NCBI GenBank assembly: GCA_963741495.1
Contig: CAVUID010000015.1
Coordinates: forward strand, 124,001-188,000
Reading direction: 5' to 3'
Length of the DNA stretch: 64,000 nt
DNA from: Sulfurimicrobium sp963741495
GTDB taxonomy: Bacteria; Pseudomonadota; Gammaproteobacteria; Burkholderiales; Sulfuricellaceae
The notes beneath the pieces are model-generated. The model was given only the letters and a program-made list of their open reading frames with translations, did no database searches and was not told where the DNA came from. Shown here piece by piece: positions 9,612 through 17,958 of the stretch (position 1 is its first letter; each line of letters begins with the position of its first letter). The translations under genes were made by a program, and so were the position numbers.

Positions 9612-9641
9612 TTGTATCTGAAAAAGTGCGGGTGCTATACT
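9612..9641 (+). promoter_or_regulatory. Candidate sigma-70 promoter of the diguanylate cyclase gene
   Basis: TTGTAT, an 18-base spacer and TATACT lie in the 71-base divergent gap between flgA and the cyclase gene, with the -10 box 34 bases before the ATG. The -10 box is good and the -35 box moderate. No flagellar sigma site was seen here, so this gene may not follow the flagellar hierarchy. Confidence 0.4.
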
Positions 9642-9675
9642 GCTCCGGCGAATCCCCCTATGGTCCAAACTGAAC

Positions 9676-11346
9676 ATGCCTGCCTTTACCAATCCCACCG
9701 ATATCGCCCGTGAAACCCTGAAAACTTTGGCGGCACGGCGGATTGCTCCGAACCCGGAAAATTACCAGGCTATTTATAACGAAATTGCCGGCATTTCGGC
9801 GCCGGCTCATTCACCAAAAGCCGAGCAATCCTCTTCGCTGAAATCCGGGGCTGGGAGTGAGCCCAACTGGGCCGAGCTGATTCGTGAGTTGATCCGTCAG
9901 TGGGACCTCAAGCAGAGCGGGATGACCGCATCGCGCAAGAAAGAGGGCCTTGGGCGCGTGCTGAGCAACTTTTCCAAAGAGCCTGCGGTGCTGTTCACGA
10001 AATTACAGGCGCTGGTTGGCTCCTGGGGTGACAAGGGGGCGCAGGCAGGCGTGGCGGTGGATGGCGGCGAGCCGGATGAGGTCTTGCAGAATGAGCCGGC
10101 TGCGATACCGGCGTCAGTGGCCAGCGTGGACATTTCGCTTGCGGATGTGCCTGGCGCATTGCGCGAAATGCTGGCACAAACAATCCAGACTGGCGTGGTG
10201 CCACGCCTGTCCCATTTCCCTGATCTGCGTGACGAAGCGATCCTGCTTGCCCAGCAGACGCGCGACGCGCGCGATTCCCTGGCGATCCAGGGGGTGGCAA
10301 AAAAACTCAAACAGTTCTGGCTCAAGCTGGAACTGCGCAATGACTCCGATGCGCAGGTGCTGGATGGCCTGGTGCGTTTGTTAAGGCTTCTGGTCGACAA
10401 TATCAGCGAATTACTGCTGGATGACAAATGGTTGGTGGGCCAGATTGCCGTGGTGCAGGACATCATTTCCCAGCCTCTGGACAGCCGCGTACTGTATGAC
10501 GCCGAGCGCAGCTTCAAGGAAGTGATATTCAAGCAGGGCAATTTGAAACACAGCCTGATGGAAGCCAGAACCACCATCAAGAGCATGATGTCGACATTTA
10601 TCGATCGCATGTCCGAAATGTCGGCCAGTACCGGCGAATACCACAGCAAGATCGAATCGTATGCCGCGGCGATCAGCACGACCGAGGATATCAATCAGCT
10701 CAACCAGATTCTGGGTGACCTGATGAAAGACACCCGGGGTATGCAGCTTGACATGATTCGCTCGCACGATGAATTGGCGCTGGCTCACAGGCAGGTCAAG
10801 GAAGCCGAGGAAAAAATCCGCCAGCTGGAAATGGAGCTGGATCAGGTCAGCGAACTGGTGCACGAAGATCATTTGACAGGTACGCTCAACCGGCGCGGCA
10901 TGGAGGATGCCTTCGGACGCGAGCTGTCGCGCGCCGACCGGCTCAACGCGTCAATGTGCGTTTCGCTGATGGATATCGATCACTTCAAGCGTCTGAATGA
11001 TACCTACGGCCATGATGCTGGCGATGAGGCGCTGGTGCACCTGGTGCAAGTGACCAGGGAGGCGCTGCGCCCAACGGATGTGATTGCCCGTTTCGGCGGC
11101 GAGGAGTTCGTGATCATTCTGCCGGACACCGGCATGGATGAAGCGGTCAAGGTAATGACGCGAGTGCAGCGCCATCTCACCAAGAATTTCTTCATGCATG
11201 ACAATCAGCGTCTCTTGATCACCTTCAGCGCCGGCGTGGCGCTGAGAGGCGATGGCGAAGGTGCCGAATCCATGATTTCCCGTGCCGACAAGGCGCTTTA
11301 CCAGGCCAAGGAAGCCGGTCGCAACCGGGTGATTCCGGCGGCCTGA
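9676..11346 (+). CDS. Diguanylate cyclase with long N-terminal helical region (GGDEF)
   Basis: Predicted to make cyclic di-GMP from two GTP. The 556-residue product has no membrane segment. About 390 residues of mostly helical sequence include a coiled coil ending near residue 395 (EKIRQLEMELDQVSELV). A GGDEF domain follows with the active-site signature GGEEF near residue 474, the DIDHFKRLND and YGHDAGD motifs, and an upstream RxxD inhibitory site (RPTD, five residues before GGEEF). The N-terminal region begins with APNPENYQAIYNEIAG, a segment I do not assign to a named domain. Its position between flgA and flgB suggests a role in the motile-sessile decision, which is inference. A terminator follows at 11353. 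Confidence 0.9.
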   Translation: MPAFTNPTDIARETLKTLAARRIAPNPENYQAIYNEIAGISAPAHSPKAEQSSSLKSGAGSEPNWAELIRELIRQWDLKQSGMTASRKKEGLGRVLSNFSKEPAVLFTKLQALVGSWGDKGAQAGVAVDGGEPDEVLQNEPAAIPASVASVDISLADVPGALREMLAQTIQTGVVPRLSHFPDLRDEAILLAQQTRDARDSLAIQGVAKKLKQFWLKLELRNDSDAQVLDGLVRLLRLLVDNISELLLDDKWLVGQIAVVQDIISQPLDSRVLYDAERSFKEVIFKQGNLKHSLMEARTTIKSMMSTFIDRMSEMSASTGEYHSKIESYAAAISTTEDINQLNQILGDLMKDTRGMQLDMIRSHDELALAHRQVKEAEEKIRQLEMELDQVSELVHEDHLTGTLNRRGMEDAFGRELSRADRLNASMCVSLMDIDHFKRLNDTYGHDAGDEALVHLVQVTREALRPTDVIARFGGEEFVIILPDTGMDEAVKVMTRVQRHLTKNFFMHDNQRLLITFSAGVALRGDGEGAESMISRADKALYQAKEAGRNRVIPAA

Positions 11347-11352
11347 ACGCCT

Positions 11353-11372
11353 TTGCCGCTGCGGCAATTTTT
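11353..11372 (+). terminator. Rho-independent terminator after the diguanylate cyclase
   Basis: TTGCCG, a three-base loop, CGGCAA and then five T residues. The CGGCAA strand can also pair with a second TTGCCGC immediately downstream (11371-11377), so two mutually exclusive hairpins are possible. Confidence 0.65.
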
Positions 11373-11391
11373 GCCGCTGTTTCCTTCCTTT

Positions 11392-11498
11392 GTGAAATGT
11401 AAAGCCACTTGGCTTCGCCTTCGTTGTGAAGCGTGAAACGTGCAAAGGCGGGGCTTTACGTTTCACAGCGCAGCGGCTTCACCTTTCACCCTTCACAC
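11392..11498 (-). repeat. Dispersed ~110-nt inverted element, copy A (minus orientation)
   Basis: Built from heptamer-like GTGAAGC/GTGAAAC units on one arm and their complements (TTTCACC, CTTCAC) on the other. Its reverse complement aligns along its length with the element at 14365-14476: a 21-base block is identical and a 41-base block matches at about 36 positions. The two copies bracket flgBCDE in opposite orientation. Confidence 0.8.
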
Positions 11499-11508
11499 AT
11501 CTTCCTGC

Positions 11509-11524
11509 TGGCACGTTTCGTGCT
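11509..11524 (+). promoter_or_regulatory. Sigma-54 (RpoN) promoter of the flgB operon
   Basis: TGGCACG, four bases, GTGCT. The RpoN consensus is TGGCACG-N4-TTGCW, so only one position differs, and the essential GG and GC dinucleotides have exact spacing. It lies 38 bases before the flgB ATG. RpoN control of rod-hook genes is standard in polar flagellates, but the matching activator gene is not in this window. Confidence 0.75.
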
Positions 11525-11562
11525 CATTTGCCTGCACACCATATTTTTTTGGGTTTGCGGCG

Positions 11563-11964
11563 ATGAATAGCAGGATAGACGACGAAATCGGATTCATGAG
11601 CAAGGCGCTCAATCTGCATGCACACCGTCAGCAGTTGCTGGCCGGCAATATCGCCAATGCGGATACGCCTGGCTACAAGGCAGTGGATATCGATTTCTCC
11701 AAAGCGCTGAAGTCGGCCATCGGATCCAGTCAGCCGGTGGGTCTGAATACGACAGCGCCCGGTCATCTGCAACCCAAGGGCGGCAATCCTCTCGGCGCGC
11801 AAACCCTGTACCGCCAGCCCGCTCAGCCCAGCATCGACGGCAACACCGTGGACATGGACGTGGAGCGTACCCAGTTCATCGACAATGCCCTTCGCTACCA
11901 GTTTGCGCTGGATCGCGTCAGCAGCAAATTCAAGACCCTTGAACTCGCCTTGAGAGGTCAGTAA
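11563..11964 (+). CDS. flgB: Flagellar proximal rod protein FlgB
   Basis: Proximal rod subunit. The 133-residue product begins MNSRIDDEIGFMSKALNLHAHRQQ when ATG 11563 is used, which matches the conserved FlgB N-terminus. The open frame extends further upstream but only through the repeat element, so the longer start is rejected. The rod signature LLAGNIANADTPGYK is at residues 24-38. It is the first gene of flgBCDEFGHIJ, driven by the sigma-54-type site just upstream, and ends two bases before flgC. Confidence 0.94.
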   Translation: MNSRIDDEIGFMSKALNLHAHRQQLLAGNIANADTPGYKAVDIDFSKALKSAIGSSQPVGLNTTAPGHLQPKGGNPLGAQTLYRQPAQPSIDGNTVDMDVERTQFIDNALRYQFALDRVSSKFKTLELALRGQ

Positions 11965-11966
11965 TC

Positions 11967-12377
11967 ATGTCCCTGTTCAATCTGTTCGATATTTCCGGCT
12001 CTGCCATGACGGCGCAGTCACAGCGCCTCAACGTGGTGGCCAGCAACCTGGCCAACGCCGATAGCGCCACCAGTTCCACCGGGCAGCCCTATCGCGCCAG
12101 GCAGGTGGTGTTCAGCGCCACGCCGCTGGGCGGCAATAACGGTGCGGCAGCCGGCGTGCGCGTGAGCAGGGTGATTGACGACCCGGCACCGATGAAGCTG
12201 ATGTATGACCCCAAGAATCCGCTTGCCGACGAAAAAGGCTACGTCACCATGCCCAACGTCAACGCGGTGGAGGAAATGGTGAACATGATTTCGGCTTCGC
12301 GTTCGTACCAGAGCAATGCGGATGTGATGAATACAGCAAAAACGCTGTTGCAGAAAACCCTGCAACTGGGCCAATAA
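11967..12377 (+). CDS. flgC: Flagellar proximal rod protein FlgC
   Basis: Proximal rod subunit of 136 residues. The N-terminal SAMTAQSQRLNVVASNLANADS is the axial-protein signature. The C-terminal VNAVEEMVNMISASRSYQSNADVMNTAKTLLQKTL forms the matching coiled-coil helix. It is adjacent to flgB (two bases) and flgD (14 bases), with normal length. Confidence 0.96.
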   Translation: MSLFNLFDISGSAMTAQSQRLNVVASNLANADSATSSTGQPYRARQVVFSATPLGGNNGAAAGVRVSRVIDDPAPMKLMYDPKNPLADEKGYVTMPNVNAVEEMVNMISASRSYQSNADVMNTAKTLLQKTLQLGQ

Positions 12378-12391
12378 GGAGATAGGAAACC

Positions 12392-13045
12392 ATGACAACG
12401 GTAAATGAAGTATCGGCTTTGACGACGACCACGGCCACCACCAAAACGTCCGCGCAGGAGTCGGAAGACCGCTTTCTCAAGCTGCTGGTGACGCAGATGC
12501 AAAACCAGGACCCCCTGAACCCGATGGACAATGCCGAAATCACCTCGCAGATGGCGCAGCTTTCCACGGTGACCGAGCTGGGCAAGCTCAATGATGCGGC
12601 AAGCGCCATGACGGCCTCCATTCTTGCCGGGCAGTCATTTCAGGCGGCAAGTCTGGTTGGCCATGGTGTCATGGTCCCGGGCGACAAGATGCAGCTTTCC
12701 GGTGGCGTGGCCTACGGCGGCGTGGATGTGCCCCAGCCGGTGGACAAGTTGACGGTCAATATCAAGGATGCTTCCGGTGCGGTCATCCATACCGCTGATC
12801 TGGGCGCCCAGAGTGAAGCGGGCAGCGTCACATTCCAGTGGGATGGTTCGACTGATAGCGGCACTGCGGCACCGGACGGCGCCTACACCTTCGAAGTGCT
12901 CGCCGAGCAGGGCGGTACAGCGGTTGCAACCACTGCGCTGGCGGTGGGGCAGGTTGCCAGCGTGTCTCTGGGCGTGCAGGGCGCGACGCTGAATGTGATC
13001 GGGCTGGGTCCGGTTGCCATGTCTGAAGTCAAAGAAATTCTGTAA
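12392..13045 (+). CDS. flgD: Flagellar hook capping protein FlgD
   Basis: Scaffold that caps the growing hook and is discarded afterwards. The 217-residue product has the conserved N-terminal segment EDRFLKLLVTQMQNQDPLNP (about residues 23-42) followed by a FlgD-type Tudor/FnIII region. It starts 14 bases after flgC with a TAAGGAGATAG ribosome site and precedes flgE by 11 bases. Confidence 0.95.
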   Translation: MTTVNEVSALTTTTATTKTSAQESEDRFLKLLVTQMQNQDPLNPMDNAEITSQMAQLSTVTELGKLNDAASAMTASILAGQSFQAASLVGHGVMVPGDKMQLSGGVAYGGVDVPQPVDKLTVNIKDASGAVIHTADLGAQSEAGSVTFQWDGSTDSGTAAPDGAYTFEVLAEQGGTAVATTALAVGQVASVSLGVQGATLNVIGLGPVAMSEVKEIL

Positions 13046-13056
13046 GGAGAAATATC

Positions 13057-14360
13057 ATGGGTTTCCAAACCGGATTGAGCGGGCTCAATGCCTCTTCCAA
13101 AAACCTGGAAGTGATTGGCAATAACGTGGCCAATGCGAGCACGGTGGGTTTCAAGACTTCACAAGCCCAGTTTGCTGACGTTTTTGCGGCTTCGCTGGCA
13201 GGCTCAGGTGCCAGTCAGGTGGGTATCGGCACCAAGCTGTCAACGGTGGCGCAGCAGTTTACCCAGGGCAATATCAGCGTCAGCAACAATACGCTGGATG
13301 TGGCGATCAACGGCAAGGGCTTCTTTGTCCTGAGCAACAATGGTACGGCCAGCTATACGCGCAACGGCCAGTTTCAGCTCGACAAGGAAGGCTACATCGT
13401 GACCAGCGGCGGGCTGAATGTGACAGGGTTCCAGGTTGACAGTGCTGGGAGTGTGACTGGAGCAATGGGTGACCTGCGGTTGAATACGGCGGATATTCCC
13501 CCAAATCCGACGACGCTTGCTTCGCCCGTGGTGAATCTCGATTCGGGTTCGACCGTGCCAACCGGCGGGGCATTTCCGGCCACGCTCACTGCGGTTGTGC
13601 CAGCCACGACGCCACCTACTTATGTGCAGCCTACTGCGGATATGTACAACTCATCGACTTCAACCACCATCTATGACAGCCTGGGTAATTCGCATGTGGC
13701 GACCTTGTTTTTCAGTAAAGACAGCACCGGTTGCCCGGTGCCGCCAACCTGGGATGTTCACGGTATCGTAGATGGTGGTTCCAATAACGGTGGCGCAGTG
13801 CTTGACTTTGGATCAACTGGTGTTTGATACATCGGCAAGCTTGTTACCCCGCCGGTCCTCCGTTGGTTTGACAGCTGCCCCAGCCATAGGCTGGACAGAC
13901 CCAGGGTGTGGATGTGCGCAAACGCTGGAATCTCAATTTCAATGGCACAACCCAGTTTGGCAGCCCCTTCGGCGTCAATGCCCTGACCCAGGATGGCTAT
14001 GCTTCTGGTCGTCTGGCTGGCTTCAGTATCGGAAGTGATGGCCTGGTGCAGGGGCGCTACACCAATGGACAGACCAATACACTGGGTCAGGTCGCACTGG
14101 CAAACTTCGCCAATCCGCAGGGTTTGCAGCCGATGGGCGATAACCAGTGGTCGGAAAGTCCCGCTTCCGGGCAGGCGCTGATTGGCGCCCCCGGCACCTC
14201 CAGTCTCGGGGTGCTGCAATCTGGTGCGGTGGAGGAGTCCAACGTCGACCTGACCGCCGAGCTGGTCGCCATGATCGTGGCGCAGCGCGCTTACCAGGCC
14301 AATGCCCAGACCATCAAGACCCAGGACGCCGTGTTGCAGACGCTGGTGAACCTGAGGTAA
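13057..14360 (+). pseudogene. flgE: Flagellar hook protein FlgE, interrupted by frameshifts
   Basis: Hook subunit. The intact N-terminal part (13057 to about 13825) starts MGFQTGLSGLNASSKNLEVI and includes the axial motif NNVANASTVGFKT. The frame closes at a TGA (13825-13827). Coding resumes with VDVRKRWNLNFNGTTQFGS from about 13908 and runs to the conserved C-terminus QANAQTIKTQDAVLQTLVNLR at 14360. Frames pass from 1 to 2 to 0 across 13805-13910, meaning at least two extra bases. The disturbed stretch falls in the surface domain, not the core. Both ends are highly conserved and all neighbours are intact, so consensus error is a serious alternative to a true pseudogene. Confidence 0.88.
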
Positions 14361-14364
14361 GGCC

Positions 14365-14476
14365 GTGAAGCGTGAAGCCGCTGCGCTGTGAAGAGTGAAA
14401 TGTGACGATCCTACCAAGAAGGTTTTTCATTTCACGCTTCACAACAAAGGCGCAGCCGAGTGGCTTCACATTTCAC
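14365..14476 (+). repeat. Dispersed ~110-nt inverted element, copy B (plus orientation)
   Basis: Fills the flgE-flgF gap. GTGAAGC-type units on the left arm face CTTCAC/TTTCAC units on the right arm, so the RNA could fold into a long imperfect hairpin. It is the inverted relative of copy A at 11392-11498. It ends 7 bases before the AGGAG ribosome site of flgF (14483-14487). Confidence 0.8.
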
Positions 14477-14492
14477 TTAAGCAGGAGTACTT

Positions 14493-15236
14493 ATGGATAG
14501 ATTGATCTACATCGCCATGACTGGCGCCAAGCATGCGCTGTGGCAGCAGGCTTCCACAGCGCACAATCTGGCCAATGTCACGACCACCGGTTATCGCGCC
14601 GAAAGCAACGCATTCCGTGCCCTGCCGGTATACGGCGAGGGCGCCAAGACGCGGGCATTCGTGGTTGACTCCACCACCGGGTCGGATTTCAGCCCGGGCG
14701 TGATTCAGAATACCGGCCGCGAGCTCGATGTGGCGGTGCAGGGCAAGGGCTGGATTGCGGTGCAGGCGCCAGACGGCAGCGAGGCCTATACCCGCAACGG
14801 CAGTTTTCAGATCAGTCCGAACGGTGTGCTGCAAACCCGCAATGGCCTGAACGTGACGGGCGATGGTGGCCCGATCGCGATTCCGCCCGACAATGATATT
14901 ACCGTGGCCAATGACGGCACGGTTTCTGCTATTCCAACCGGCCAGACGCTGACTTCCGTGACTGCGCTGGGACGCATCAAGATGGTCAATCCGCCTGAGG
15001 CAGACCTGGTGAAAGGGCAGGATGGCCTGTTCCGGCTCAAGAGCGGGCAGCCTGCGCCGGCTGATGTGAATGTCAGGCTGGCGTCGAATTCGCTGGAGAG
15101 CAGCAACGTCAATATGGTGGAGTCGCTGGTCAATATGATCACCCATTCTCGCAATTTTGAATTGCAGACCAAGCTGTTGCAGAAAGCCGAGAGCAACGAG
15201 GCCAAGGCCAGCCAACTTTTGAATTTGAATGGTTAA
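14493..15236 (+). CDS. flgF: Flagellar proximal rod protein FlgF
   Basis: Rod subunit of 247 residues. The N-terminus MDRLIYIAMTGAKHALWQQA and AHNLANVTTTGYRAE are typical of FlgF. The body carries a hook-basal-body beta domain (DVAVQGKGWIAVQAPDGSEA near residue 82). The C-terminal SNVNMVESLVNMITHSRNFELQTKLL is the axial helix. It is separated from flgE by repeat copy B and followed by flgG after 13 bases. Confidence 0.95.
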   Translation: MDRLIYIAMTGAKHALWQQASTAHNLANVTTTGYRAESNAFRALPVYGEGAKTRAFVVDSTTGSDFSPGVIQNTGRELDVAVQGKGWIAVQAPDGSEAYTRNGSFQISPNGVLQTRNGLNVTGDGGPIAIPPDNDITVANDGTVSAIPTGQTLTSVTALGRIKMVNPPEADLVKGQDGLFRLKSGQPAPADVNVRLASNSLESSNVNMVESLVNMITHSRNFELQTKLLQKAESNEAKASQLLNLNG

Positions 15237-15249
15237 TGAGGGTTAAAAC

Positions 15250-16032
15250 ATGATTCGCTCACTGTGGATTGCCAAAACGGGTCTTGATGCGCAACAGATG
15301 CAGATGGACGTGGTGTCGAACAACCTGGCCAACGTCAGCACCAACGGTTTCAAACGTAGCCGCGCGGTATTCGAGGATCTGCTCTACCAGACCCTGCGCC
15401 AGCCGGGTGCGCAGTCGTCGCAGCAAACACAGGTGCCTTCCGGTCTGCAGATTGGTACCGGTGTGCGCCCGGTTGCCACCGAGCGCATCCATATGCAGGG
15501 CAATTTGCAGAAAACTGAAAATCCGCTCGATATCGCTATAAATGGCAAGGGATTTTTCCAGATTTTGATGCCGGACGGCAGCACCGCCTATACGCGTGAT
15601 GGCGCTTTCCAGGTTGATAGCCAGGGGCAGGTCGTGACCGCCAGCGGTTATCCGGTGCAGCCGGCGCTAACCATTCCCGCCGATGCCCTGAGCGTGACCA
15701 TCGGCCGGGATGGGACGGTGTCCGTTTTGCAGGCGGGCAGCGCCGCGCCGACTCAGGTTGGCAGCTTGCAACTGGCCAGTTTCATCAATCCGGCTGGCCT
15801 GCAAAGCGAGGGCGAGAATCTCTACAAGGAAACCGCAGCTTCCGGCTCGCCTGCGGCGAATACGCCCGGAACCAACGGCCTCGGCGTCTTGAATCAGGCG
15901 TACCTGGAGACTTCCAACGTCAACGTGGTGGAAGAAATGGTGAACATGATCCAGACGCAGCGCGCCTACGAGATCAACTCAAAGGCGATTACGGTTTCAG
16001 ACCAGATGCTGCAACGCCTGACGCAGATCTGA
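15250..16032 (+). CDS. flgG: Flagellar distal rod protein FlgG
   Basis: Distal rod (drive-shaft) subunit, 260 residues, the canonical size. It begins MIRSLWIAKTGLDAQQMQMDV with the axial motif SNNLANVSTNGFKRSRAVFEDLLYQ. The C-terminus SNVNVVEEMVNMIQTQRAYEINSKAI is strongly conserved. A clean reading frame throughout contrasts with flgE, flgK and flgL. Confidence 0.97.
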   Translation: MIRSLWIAKTGLDAQQMQMDVVSNNLANVSTNGFKRSRAVFEDLLYQTLRQPGAQSSQQTQVPSGLQIGTGVRPVATERIHMQGNLQKTENPLDIAINGKGFFQILMPDGSTAYTRDGAFQVDSQGQVVTASGYPVQPALTIPADALSVTIGRDGTVSVLQAGSAAPTQVGSLQLASFINPAGLQSEGENLYKETAASGSPAANTPGTNGLGVLNQAYLETSNVNVVEEMVNMIQTQRAYEINSKAITVSDQMLQRLTQI

Positions 16033-16046
16033 CAAGGAGTTTGATC

Positions 16047-16715
16047 ATGCTTGACGGCTTGAAGAGTATCGTACTGCTTGCGGCTTTGCTGGCCGGCTGC
16101 TCTACCGTGCCGCCGGTTGCCATCCATCAGCCAATGACGGCACGACCGGTGCCGAGTGCGGAAGCGCCGGGCGGAAACGGATCGATCTATCAGGCGGGCT
16201 ATACCAACCGCTCCCTGTTCGAGGATCGTCGCGCGCGTAACGTGGGCGATACCCTGATCATCACCATCAACGAGAAAATGTCCGCCAGCAAAAAATCCAG
16301 TTCCTCGGCGGATCGTAATGGAACCAGCAGCATGGCTGTGCCCCTGCTGGGCGGTTTGACGGTGCCAAGCATCCTGGGTTCCCCGATTTCGGGCAGTTCG
16401 GACAGCACCTTTGAAGGCAAGGGTGACAGCAGTGCCAACAATGCCTTTACCGGCACCATTGCCGTGACGGTGATTGAAGTGATGCCCAACGGCAATCTGC
16501 TGGTGAGTGGAGAGAAACAGATGAACATTAACCAGGGGGGTGAATTCGTTCGCTTCTCCGGGGTGGTCAATCCGATGAATGTCAGTGCCGCCAATAGCGT
16601 ATCTTCGACCCAGGTGGCCGATGCGCGCATGGAGTACAAAGGCACTGGATACATCGACGAAGCACAGACCATGGGCTGGCTGGCAAGATTCTTTTTGTCG
16701 GTATTGCCATTCTAG
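16047..16715 (+). CDS. flgH: Flagellar L-ring lipoprotein FlgH
   Basis: Outer-membrane L-ring subunit. ATG 16047 is chosen because AAGGAG (16034-16039) is correctly spaced for it; a TTG six bases earlier is too close. The 222-residue product has a lipoprotein signal with lipobox LLAGC (Cys18), then the family motifs SLFEDRRARNVGDTLIITINEKMSA and GNLLVSGEKQMNINQGGEFVRFSGVVNP. Confidence 0.96.
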   Translation: MLDGLKSIVLLAALLAGCSTVPPVAIHQPMTARPVPSAEAPGGNGSIYQAGYTNRSLFEDRRARNVGDTLIITINEKMSASKKSSSSADRNGTSSMAVPLLGGLTVPSILGSPISGSSDSTFEGKGDSSANNAFTGTIAVTVIEVMPNGNLLVSGEKQMNINQGGEFVRFSGVVNPMNVSAANSVSSTQVADARMEYKGTGYIDEAQTMGWLARFFLSVLPF

Positions 16716-16721
16716 AAGATC

Positions 16722-16749
16722 GGTGAGGGGTGAAGCGTGAGAGGTGAGG
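16722..16749 (+). repeat. Four heptamer units overlapping the flgI ribosome-binding site
   Basis: GGTGAGG, GGTGAAG, CGTGAGA and GGTGAGG follow one another in the flgH-flgI gap. The last unit provides the purine-rich Shine-Dalgarno sequence 8 bases before the flgI ATG. The units resemble the arms of the elements at 11392 and 14365, but there is no opposing arm here. Confidence 0.65.
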
Positions 16750-16757
16750 AGAATCGC

Positions 16758-17855
16758 ATGAAACACTTTATTGGCGCACTGGCGGGCGTTTGCCTGCTGC
16801 TTGCCGGAACTGCGCAGGCCGAGCGCATCAAGGATATGGCATCGGTGCAGGGTGTGCGCACCAACCAGCTGGCTGGGTACGGACTGGTGGTGGGGCTGGA
16901 TGGTAGCGGTGACCAGACCACGCAGACACCTTTTACGGTACAGAGCATCATCAATATGCTGGGGCAGATGGGCGTGAACCTGCCGCCATCCAGCCTGCAG
17001 CTGAAGAATGTTGCCGCTGTGATGGTGACGGCCAGCTTGCCCGCATTTGCCCGGCCCGGTCAGAATATCGACGTGACGGTCTCTTCCCTGGGTAACGCCA
17101 AAAGCCTGCGCGGCGGCACGCTGATCATGACCCCGCTGAAGGGCGCGGATGGCCAGATCTATGCGATTTCCCAAGGCAGCGTGCTGGTGGGGGGCGTAGG
17201 TGCGTCCGCTGGCGGCAGCAGCGCTCAGGTCAATCATCTGGCGGTTGGTCGTATTCCGGCGGGCGCTACTGTCGAGCGGGCGGTGAACACGCAGCTGGGG
17301 CAGGGCGACTATATCAATCTGGAATTGAACACGGGCGACTTCACTACTGCCAACCGGGTGGTCCAGGCCATCAACAGCCGCTTCGGGGCAGGCACGGCAA
17401 GTGCCAGTGATGCGCGGCAGATTCGGGTCGTCGCGCCGCGCGACAACAATCAGCGGGTGGCGTTTTTGTCCCAGGTGGAAAACCTGCCGGTCAATGCCGG
17501 CAATGGCGCAGCAAAAGTCATCGTCAATGCGCGCACCGGATCCGTGGTGATGAACCAGAATGTGGAAATCGACAACTGCGCCGTGGCGCACGGCAACCTG
17601 GCGGTCACGATCACCAGCGATACCCAGGTGAGCCAGCCCAATCCCCTGTCGCAGGGCGAAACGGTGGTAACGCAAAATGCCCAGATCGACATCAAGGCGC
17701 AAAAGGGTGAACTGGCAACGCTGCCAGCCAGCCCGTCGCTGGGAGAAGTGGTCAAGGCGCTGAATGCGGTGGGCGCTTCCCCGCAGGATCTGCTGGCCAT
17801 CCTGCAGGCCATGAAGGCGGCAGGCGCGCTCCGGGCCGAGCTCGAAATTATCTGA
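16758..17855 (+). CDS. flgI: Flagellar P-ring protein FlgI
   Basis: Periplasmic P-ring subunit assembled with FlgA. ATG 16758 gives a clear signal peptide (MKHFIGALAGVCLLLAGTAQA) and the conserved mature start ERIKDMASVQGVRTNQLAGYGLVVGLDGSGD. The alternative upstream GTG would add a charged tail before the signal and is rejected. The product is 365 residues, of normal length, ending LLAILQAMKAAGALRAELEII. Confidence 0.96.
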   Translation: MKHFIGALAGVCLLLAGTAQAERIKDMASVQGVRTNQLAGYGLVVGLDGSGDQTTQTPFTVQSIINMLGQMGVNLPPSSLQLKNVAAVMVTASLPAFARPGQNIDVTVSSLGNAKSLRGGTLIMTPLKGADGQIYAISQGSVLVGGVGASAGGSSAQVNHLAVGRIPAGATVERAVNTQLGQGDYINLELNTGDFTTANRVVQAINSRFGAGTASASDARQIRVVAPRDNNQRVAFLSQVENLPVNAGNGAAKVIVNARTGSVVMNQNVEIDNCAVAHGNLAVTITSDTQVSQPNPLSQGETVVTQNAQIDIKAQKGELATLPASPSLGEVVKALNAVGASPQDLLAILQAMKAAGALRAELEII

Positions 17856-17958
17856 CGCATCTGCCTTGCCCCGGTTCTGGCGTGGGCAGGGTGCGGGGCG
17901 GCGTGAACGGATGCCGCCTTCAGTCAATGACTGGCATGGAAAATGCTAGTTTCCTGTC

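Noticed and set aside
15966..17927. A 653-residue open frame on the minus strand opposite flgH-flgI
   Set aside because: It is antisense to two clearly conserved genes and has a His/Gln/Arg-rich composition typical of shadow frames in GC-rich DNA.
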